From: Mucilaginibacter jinjuensis
Lineage (GTDB): Bacteria; Bacteroidota; Bacteroidia; Sphingobacteriales; Sphingobacteriaceae
Reading direction: 5' to 3'
Length of the DNA stretch: 64,000 bases
Assembly: GCF_028596025.1 (NCBI RefSeq)
Contig: NZ_CP117167.1
Span: 558,001 to 622,000 of the forward strand
Shown: one piece after another, positions 58,776 to 64,000 of the stretch
Numbering within the stretch: the first letter of the stretch is position 1
How the letters are laid out: every line of letters begins with the position of its first letter
Program-made: the position numbers and the translations under genes
Notes under the pieces: generated by a model
The model's input: the letters and a program-made list of their open reading frames with translations, nothing else
Told to the model about the DNA's origin: nothing
The model's database searches: none

Positions 58776-59840
58776 TTACACAATATAATTCCAGCCGAAT
58801 GTATCGGTAGTTCTGCCGTAGCGGATATCGTCTAAAGTTTTTAATACTTTTTGAGAGAACTCACGGGTTGATGGGTCGCTTAGCGTATACTCTTCGCCAT
58901 TGTAGTTTAATGAACCTACAGGGGCAATGGTAGCAGCAGTACCTGCACCGAAAGCATCAGTCAGTTTACCATTTTTAGCACCTTCAACAACTTCGGCAAT
59001 AGATACACGGCGCTCTTCAACCGGCACACCCCATGATTTTGCAAGGGTAATTACGGTATCGCGGGTTACGCCATCTAAAATAGTATCGCGGGTTGATGGG
59101 GTAATCAATTTACCATCCAGCACAAACATTACGTTGGCTGCGCCCATTTCTTCAACATATAAATGTTCTTTGGCATCAGTCCAGATTAACTGGTCGAAAC
59201 CTTCTTCCGCAGCCTTTTTAAATGGCAGCATCGAGCCCCCGTAGTTACCGGCAGCTTTGGCGTAACCAAAACCACCTTCAGCAGCACGGGTGTAGTGCGT
59301 CTCGAATTTCACGCGCAAAGGTTTAGTGAAATAAGGGCCAACCGGGCCGGTTAATACCATAAATTTATAAGTGCTTGAAGGAGTCACACCCAGATAAGGA
59401 TCCGTTGCAAACATAAACGGACGGATATATAGTGAGTGGCCTGCCTGTGCAGGGATCCAATCGCGATCAAGATCAACTAAAGCGGCAATGCTTTGTACAA
59501 ACAGATCTTCTGGCAGTTCGGCCATGCAAAGGCGCTCTGCAGATTTGTTGAAACGTGCCGCATTTTTTTCAGGACGGAAGACAGAGACCTGGCCATCTGC
59601 CAATTTATAAGCTTTCATTCCTTCGAAAAACGCTTGTCCGTAATGCAGCGCAGAAATAGCCGGGCTAAGGGCAATTTCGCCATAAGGTACAATTTCGAAG
59701 TTCTTCCATTCGCCATCTGCATAATCAGCCACCAGCATGTGGTCAGAAAAGGTACGGCCAAATACCAGGTTAGTAAAGTCCGTTTCCTGCAAACGGGAAT
59801 GGGTAGTTTTTGTAATTTTGATGTCCAACGTGTCTGTCAT
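58776..59840 (-). CDS. ilvE: Branched-chain amino acid aminotransferase
   Basis: Last step of Leu, Ile and Val synthesis (and first of breakdown), moving amino groups with glutamate through pyridoxal phosphate. 354 residues, class IV fold, with YIRPFMFATDPYLGVTPS, the PLP lysine in FGYAKAAGNYGGSM, and the PLP-phosphate region near VTRDTVITLA. Typical length. It is transcribed alone; divergent from the gene at 59930. Confidence 0.95.
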   Translation of the reverse strand: MTDTLDIKITKTTHSRLQETDFTNLVFGRTFSDHMLVADYADGEWKNFEIVPYGEIALSPAISALHYGQAFFEGMKAYKLADGQVSVFRPEKNAARFNKSAERLCMAELPEDLFVQSIAALVDLDRDWIPAQAGHSLYIRPFMFATDPYLGVTPSSTYKFMVLTGPVGPYFTKPLRVKFETHYTRAAEGGFGYAKAAGNYGGSMLPFKKAAEEGFDQLIWTDAKEHLYVEEMGAANVMFVLDGKLITPSTRDTILDGVTRDTVITLAKSWGVPVEERRVSIAEVVEGAKNGKLTDAFGAGTAATIAPVGSLNYNGEEYTLSDPSTREFSQKVLKTLDDIRYGRTTDTFGWNYIV

Positions 59841-59929
59841 GGCCCAATAGATTTGAAAGTTGGCAATTTAGGAATTTATGAAGTAAATCTCAATTTATAA
59901 GCCGGAAAAATAGACCTTTACCGAATATT

Positions 59930-60388
59930 ATGAGCACAGCAATACATACCTACCGCATAGACCCTAAAAAAGCGCCCGCCTACAAACGCCAAACCAATAT
60001 CAGCTTGCTGGTGCCATACCTGTTTCCGATTGGTTTAATTGTATATCAATTGGTGCGTACGGGCTACGATTATCGCTTTATTATCCTAAGCATTGCCATC
60101 ACCCTGATAGCGCTTATCCTGCTATTTCTCAGTATCAAAAAATCGAACAAACGAATTGATACCATGACAGTTGCCGTTAGTGATGATGCAGTTACGCTGA
60201 CCGAATTGGGCAAACGCGAACAGCAAATCAAAATAGCCGATATTACGGCTGTTGAAACCAATGTAAAAGGCATCGAACTCAAAGGCAAATCGACCTCCAG
60301 AAATGCGTTTGTGATAGCGCAGGAATTCGAGAAGTTTGATCAGATTAAAAAACTGATTGAAGCAAAGGTAGCTAAGCGGAAGAAGTAG
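59930..60388 (+). CDS. Small membrane protein with PH-like domain
   Basis: A 152-residue protein with two adjacent membrane helices (about 26-43 and 49-65) and a soluble beta-rich C-terminal half (VAVSDDAVTLTELGKREQQI, IADITAVETNVKG) that resembles bacterial PH-like domains. Function unknown. It stands alone between ilvE and the tryptophan-dioxygenase-type gene, followed by degenerate repeats. Confidence 0.75.
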   Translation: MSTAIHTYRIDPKKAPAYKRQTNISLLVPYLFPIGLIVYQLVRTGYDYRFIILSIAITLIALILLFLSIKKSNKRIDTMTVAVSDDAVTLTELGKREQQIKIADITAVETNVKGIELKGKSTSRNAFVIAQEFEKFDQIKKLIEAKVAKRKK

Positions 60389-60389
60389 T

Positions 60390-60518
60390 GAATATCGAAT
60401 AATGAATGTTGAATGTCGAACATCGAAGTGTGCATAAATATCGAACACCGAATAATGAATGTCGAACATCGAAGTTTTTATTTCATTATTCAATATTCGA
60501 CATTCGGTGTTCGATATT
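60390..60518. repeat. TCGAACA-type degenerate repeat with hairpin
   Basis: Permuted units ATCGAACA / AATAATGAATGT repeated several times, with a perfect 16 bp inverted repeat AATATCGAACACCGAA (60437-60452 with 60503-60518). It lies between convergent genes and may act as a spacer or weak terminator. Confidence 0.7.
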
Positions 60519-60524
60519 AATTTC

Positions 60525-61472
60525 TTAACTCAACGCTCCCTCAACCCAGGCTTTACCCCAATTATCTATCTGCTCGGCAGTCCATAATTCCGGATAAAAG
60601 ATTCTTTTCTGAAAACGCGGAGGCAGGTATTTCTGCCAGTTGGTACCGCCTGTAGCCTTAATTTCTTCGGGCTCGCGGTGCAGGTATTTTACAGCAGATT
60701 TATAGTGTGCCAGCGGCCAGTTTACGTTAACATGGGTATCCAGCTGGCGGAGTTGATCGGCAAGTTGTGGAGTAGCTTGTCCGGCTGCTAGTAAATTATG
60801 ATATAGTTTATTGAAGTTAACATCGGCACAGCTTTTACCCAGGGCAATAAAAGTATCTGCATACTTTTTCTCGAACTGCTTAAGCGTTAATGTTTTTTTG
60901 CCGGTAGATAGTTCGGTAGCGCCAAACTTCCAGTAAATATGCTCGAACTGTTCTTCAACACTTCCGCCTCTTAATTCTTCGCGCTTATCTTTAGCTACAA
61001 GGTTGATGAAATCTGTAGCGAAGATCTCGATCATGCGGTATTGCCCTGATTGAAAACCACTGGCAGGTAATAGCGACATCCTGAATTTAAGGAACTGCTC
61101 TTTCTCCATCCCCTCAACCATAACCTCGAACGAGTTAACCAATGCGTTGAAATAATTATTGATGCGTTTTAAACGGGCGGTGAAAAATTCGGCGGTAAGA
61201 TCGGCTTTAGCAGCAATTTGTTTACACTCGTGGAGGGTAAGTTTAAAATACAACTCCGTGATTTGATGGTACATGATAAAGATCTCTTCATCAGGGAATG
61301 GTGTTTTGGGGCTTTGTAAACTTAGCAGCGTATCAAGGTGTATGTAATCCCAATAGGTCAGGAAATCGGCATACAGCAAACCATCGAGGTATGATGACAT
61401 ATCCTGCCCCATAGCCTCATATTTCTGCTGCAGCTGCTCTAACCGCTCGGTAATTTCGGGTGTAAATTGCAT
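60525..61472 (-). CDS. Tryptophan 2,3-dioxygenase family protein
   Basis: Heme enzyme that opens the indole ring of tryptophan to N-formylkynurenine, or a close relative. 315 residues from ATG 61472; a longer in-frame start would add an odd hydrophobic leader and lies upstream of the promoter box. Family marks are FIMYHQITELYFKLTLHE (with the distal histidine), ASGFQSGQYRMIE (substrate arginine), and LDTHVNVNWPLAH near the proximal-histidine region. No other kynurenine-pathway genes are next to it, so the pathway context is not shown here. Confidence 0.9.
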   Translation of the reverse strand: MQFTPEITERLEQLQQKYEAMGQDMSSYLDGLLYADFLTYWDYIHLDTLLSLQSPKTPFPDEEIFIMYHQITELYFKLTLHECKQIAAKADLTAEFFTARLKRINNYFNALVNSFEVMVEGMEKEQFLKFRMSLLPASGFQSGQYRMIEIFATDFINLVAKDKREELRGGSVEEQFEHIYWKFGATELSTGKKTLTLKQFEKKYADTFIALGKSCADVNFNKLYHNLLAAGQATPQLADQLRQLDTHVNVNWPLAHYKSAVKYLHREPEEIKATGGTNWQKYLPPRFQKRIFYPELWTAEQIDNWGKAWVEGALS

Positions 61473-61475
61473 ACA

Positions 61476-61483
61476 CAAAAATA
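61476..61483 (-). promoter_or_regulatory. TAnnTTTG promoter box of the tryptophan-dioxygenase-type gene
   Basis: On the minus strand TATTTTTG ends 3 bases before the ATG at 61472, arguing for that start and for a leaderless message. No clear -33 element. Confidence 0.5.
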
Positions 61484-61629
61484 TAAAAAGAATAACGCCT
61501 ATTGCACCGGATGCATTTTTAACCCATATTTGTATTGTACTGAAAGGCAATGGTGAGCTGCCTATTTGAACCGCCCTAAAAAGCTGATGACGCCTACTCG
61601 AATAATTTTATTTATTTGCATGTAGGTTT

Positions 61630-62946
61630 ATGAAAAAATTTCTGTCGTCCCAAGTTTCCACAATCGTTTACAGTTTTCGTTGCACGCTTATTGTTTTGCC
61701 CATTGCTATAGCTATTGGCAGCACAGTAGCGTTATTTTTATGGCTGCTCAGCTGGGCTATCCATTATCGCTTCGCACATCCCTGGTTATTATACCTGTTG
61801 CCATTGGCAGGTGTTGCTATTCATTTCCTGTATAAACTATACGGCAAATCGGCCGAGCGTGGCAATAACCTCATCATCGACGAGATTCACGAACCTGGCG
61901 CAGGCGTACCCAAGCGCATGGCCCCGCTTATTTTAGTTACTACAGTAATTACACATTTATTCGGCGGCTCGGCGGGCAGGGAAGGGACAGCTGTGCAGAT
62001 TGGAGGCAGTATCGCCAACTTTTTCGTCGGCTTGTTTAAACTCAATGATACCGATAAGCAAATGTTGCTAACCGCCGGTATAGCGGCAGGCTTCGGCGCC
62101 GTGTTTGGTACCCCATTAACTGGTGCCATTTTTGCGCTGGAGGTAATTACCATCGGTCGTATAAATTACAATGCTTTGCTGCCATGCCTCATTGCCGGTT
62201 TTGTTGGCGATGCTACTGTTGCCCTTTGGGGAATCCATCACACAGCCTACCATATCGATGTGGTTAAGACCTCGGCCGAGTATTATAACCACCATTTACC
62301 TACCGATTTGTTATTACTTATTAAAGTAATATTTGCATCGGCATTATTTGGCCTGGCGAGTTATCTTTTTGCCAATACCACACATGCTGTTAAGGCTTTT
62401 TCGCTCAAGCTGATTAAGATAGATTGGCTCATCCCGGTATGCGGTGGACTCATCATTATCGGTCTAACTTTCCTCATTGGTAAGCCCGATTATTTAAGTT
62501 TAGGGGTAGAGCCAGAACATCCCGGAGCGGTAACTATTGTCTCTGCCTTCCAACATGGCGGGGCTGATTTTTTTAGTTGGTTATGGAAACTCATTTACAC
62601 CGCCATTACTTTGGGCACGGGCTTTAAGGGAGGGGAAGTAACCCCGCTGTTTTATGTAGGCGCAACCTTAGGTAATACCCTGGCCGAAATACTGAACGCG
62701 CCGGTAAGCCTTTTTGCCGCATTGGGCTTCATCGCCGTATTTGCCGGTGCCACTAATACGCCACTGGCCTGCACCTTAATGGGTATCGAACTATTTGGTG
62801 GCGAACATGCCATGCTGTTTGCCATTACCTGCTTTACAGCTTATTTTTTTAGTGGTGACAGCGGCATTTACACTGCCCAACGAAAAGGTGATGCTAAGAT
62901 TGGAGATGGCTATTGGAATAAGTTATTTGATAAGTATAAAGGATAG
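61630..62946 (+). CDS. ClC-family chloride channel/antiporter
   Basis: A 438-residue multi-pass membrane protein with the ClC selectivity motifs: GGSAGREGTAVQIGG (gating glutamate present; the usual GREGP proline is Thr), FGTPLTGAIFALE, and GTGFKGGEVTPLFYVGATLG. It lacks C-terminal CBS domains. It would move chloride or fluoride, possibly coupled to protons; which one is not shown. Confidence 0.92.
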   Translation: MKKFLSSQVSTIVYSFRCTLIVLPIAIAIGSTVALFLWLLSWAIHYRFAHPWLLYLLPLAGVAIHFLYKLYGKSAERGNNLIIDEIHEPGAGVPKRMAPLILVTTVITHLFGGSAGREGTAVQIGGSIANFFVGLFKLNDTDKQMLLTAGIAAGFGAVFGTPLTGAIFALEVITIGRINYNALLPCLIAGFVGDATVALWGIHHTAYHIDVVKTSAEYYNHHLPTDLLLLIKVIFASALFGLASYLFANTTHAVKAFSLKLIKIDWLIPVCGGLIIIGLTFLIGKPDYLSLGVEPEHPGAVTIVSAFQHGGADFFSWLWKLIYTAITLGTGFKGGEVTPLFYVGATLGNTLAEILNAPVSLFAALGFIAVFAGATNTPLACTLMGIELFGGEHAMLFAITCFTAYFFSGDSGIYTAQRKGDAKIGDGYWNKLFDKYKG

Positions 62947-63005
62947 TCCGTTAAATTCCTCTTTTGAGACTGCCATGTACTCACCTTTTTAACCTGCTGC
63001 AATTC

Positions 63006-63106
63006 TACCCCTTATTATGTTAGAAGTGGTATTACAGTCATTGCATTCCCCTAAATTAGGGGAATACTACTTTCAGTGAAACTTGCTAAAACGTTAATAA
63101 GGGGTA
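63006..63106. mobile_element. Palindromic MITE-like element, copy B
   Basis: A 101 bp element with 12 bp terminal inverted repeats (TACCCCTTATTA and complement) and the same central palindrome as copy A (TTCCCCTAAATTAGGGGAA, flanked ATT...AAT). Its reverse complement aligns with copy A through conserved AACG, GCAA, CAC and AGTAGT positions, so the copies face opposite ways. The gene-free stretch 62947-63247 otherwise holds only the leader of the stress-protein gene. Confidence 0.82.
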
Positions 63107-63247
63107 AAGATTTAAGCTGAGCAAACTTGTAGGTACACGGTAGCTCTTGCGAGGCTTAGGGTGTGTAATACAGTTTGAAAGTAAAAACCTATCTTGGGAA
63201 AACATATTCTACTCACAGCGTTTTATCTATATTAAACATAAACCATC

Positions 63248-63727
63248 ATGACAACTTTTAAGAAGATACTCATTGGCATAGACGATAACAAATTTGCCAA
63301 ACATGCCACCAAAACAGGTTTCGACCTCGCTAAACAATTTGGTGCCGCGGTTGGGCTGGTACATATTATCGAAGCCGCTTACGTGCCAGGCCCCGTTACC
63401 GATACCACTTTGGGTATGCCGCTGGAAACCGGAACTAACATAGCGAGTTTAGAAATGATGGATATCCAAACCCATATATCAGACGATATTATAGCCAATA
63501 CCATCAAAGAATATGGCGAAGGTTTGGAAATTACCCACTTTACAGAATACGGCTCAACAGCCGATGGTATCATCAGCTGCAGTAAAGAATTTAATGCTGA
63601 TCTGATTGTGATCGGCACCCATAGCCGCACCGGTTTCGACCGTTTATTCATGGGCAGCGTAGCCGAACACGTAGTACGCCATGCCGAAATGCCGGTACTG
63701 GTGGTGCCGCTTGTGGAAAATGAATAA
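63248..63727 (+). CDS. Universal stress protein (UspA family)
   Basis: A 159-residue single-domain USP that probably binds ATP: the C-terminal motif GTHSRTGFDRLFMGSVAEH matches G-x2-G-x9-G-S. Members help survival under starvation or stress; the partner is unknown. It is preceded by the palindromic element copy B and followed by a large hairpin repeat. Confidence 0.93.
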   Translation: MTTFKKILIGIDDNKFAKHATKTGFDLAKQFGAAVGLVHIIEAAYVPGPVTDTTLGMPLETGTNIASLEMMDIQTHISDDIIANTIKEYGEGLEITHFTEYGSTADGIISCSKEFNADLIVIGTHSRTGFDRLFMGSVAEHVVRHAEMPVLVVPLVENE

Positions 63728-63729
63728 GC

Positions 63730-63849
63730 AATGATAGAATGAGTGAAGGAGAGAATGATAGAGTTCAGTCAATGATAGAATGATAGAGTTTTGAATGATA
63801 GAATATTTTTTTCCATTCTATCATTTTCTCCTTCACTCATTCTATCATT
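63730..63849. repeat. AATGATAG-type hairpin repeat after the stress-protein gene
   Basis: Arms 63730-63761 and 63818-63849 agree as inverted repeats at 31 of 32 positions (AATGATAGAATGAGTGAAGG and onward). Internal AATGATAGA units repeat. It lies between two convergent genes. Confidence 0.85.
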
Positions 63850-63850
63850 A

Positions 63851-64000
63851 TTAATATAGCAGTCTAAACTTAATCGTCTGCGGGATGGCTTTAAGCTGAT
63901 CCAGTACATCGGCATCATAGCCTTTATTTACATCGGTAATTACGTAGCCAATTTGCGGGTTGGTTACCAGGAACTCGCCAACAATATTGATGTTGTGCTT
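63851..64000 (-). CDS. serA: C-terminal ACT domain, D-3-phosphoglycerate dehydrogenase-like (partial)
   Basis: The last 49 codons of a minus-strand gene that runs off the window. The residues HNINIVGEFLVTNPQIGYV, then VITDVNKGYDADVLDQLKAI and a final TIKFRLLY match the serine-sensing ACT domain at the end of SerA (phosphoglycerate dehydrogenase, first step of serine synthesis). The name is inferred from this tail alone; another ACT-domain enzyme is possible. It fits with glyA and sdaA as serine metabolism. Confidence 0.75.
   Translation of the reverse strand, partial: KHNINIVGEFLVTNPQIGYVITDVNKGYDADVLDQLKAIPQTIKFRLLY

Noticed and set aside
61473..61550. Longer N-terminus for the tryptophan-dioxygenase-type protein
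   Set aside because: The extra 26 residues are hydrophobic, unlike the family, and would begin upstream of the TAnnTTTG box that directly precedes the ATG at 61472.
62795..62992. 65-codon frame overlapping the end of the ClC gene
   Set aside because: It is out of frame with the clear ClC coding sequence and has no recognisable features.

Overview
The window looks like chromosome of a Bacteroidota species in the Sphingobacteriaceae (Mucilaginibacter/Pedobacter-like). The evidence is a full-length SprA (the giant outer-membrane translocon of the type IX secretion system), DUF3108, DUF3109 and DUF4292 proteins, an LptE/SecG/GroESL cluster, a lack of clear Shine-Dalgarno sequences, and several matches to the Bacteroidota promoter box TAnnTTTG just upstream of genes. 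The genus is inference; the phylum is well supported. I see no rRNA, tRNA, CRISPR array, prophage or intact insertion sequence.

Layout: 1-1757 small DUF genes; 1771-2414 a GIY-YIG nuclease gene boxed in by three related 89-90 bp palindromes; 2491-9752 dxs (minus), then scpA, glyA and a large hybrid histidine kinase; 10236-12033 rlmN-comF (minus); 12185-19507 amidohydrolase, acylphosphatase, then an envelope run (flippase, dut, TPR protein, DUF4292 lipoprotein, EnvC-like protein); 19564-20293 two TatA/B-type genes, the second only 57 codons; 20397-26167 gatA, a lytic transglycosylase, malic enzyme and ruvA; 26198-33310 sprA; 33364-36947 two GIN-domain paralogues and a large unknown envelope protein (minus); 37272-45091 miaB, a sigma-54-type activator, lptE, an acidic TPR protein, secG, groES and groEL; 45272-48868 a membrane protein, an MscS channel and L-serine ammonia-lyase; 48865-50971 a minus-strand operon PPTase-lipB-SGNH hydrolase; 51048-57183 dcd and two tandem 900-residue MG/plug-domain paralogues; 57193-63727 a Gly-rich protein, clpS, ilvE, a PH-like membrane protein, a tryptophan-dioxygenase-type enzyme, a ClC channel and a universal stress protein; 63851-64000 the 3' end of a serA-like gene running off the window.

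Most genes are housekeeping. Three groups belong together functionally: envelope building and export (flippase, EnvC, Tat, lytic transglycosylase, SprA, LptE, SecG), protein quality control (GroESL, ClpS), and nucleotide, lipoate and amino-acid metabolism (dut, dcd, lipB, PPTase, glyA, sdaA, ilvE, tryptophan dioxygenase).

The accessory signal lies between the genes, which hold at least six families of palindromic or permuted short repeats. The two that most deserve attention are the GIY-YIG gene tightly bracketed by palindromes (a possible REPtron-like unit with a GIY-YIG enzyme in place of the usual RAYT transposase) and a ~100 bp element with terminal inverted repeats, present in two opposite-facing copies upstream of groES and of the universal stress protein gene. 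No complete novel multi-gene system is proven by the sequence alone.
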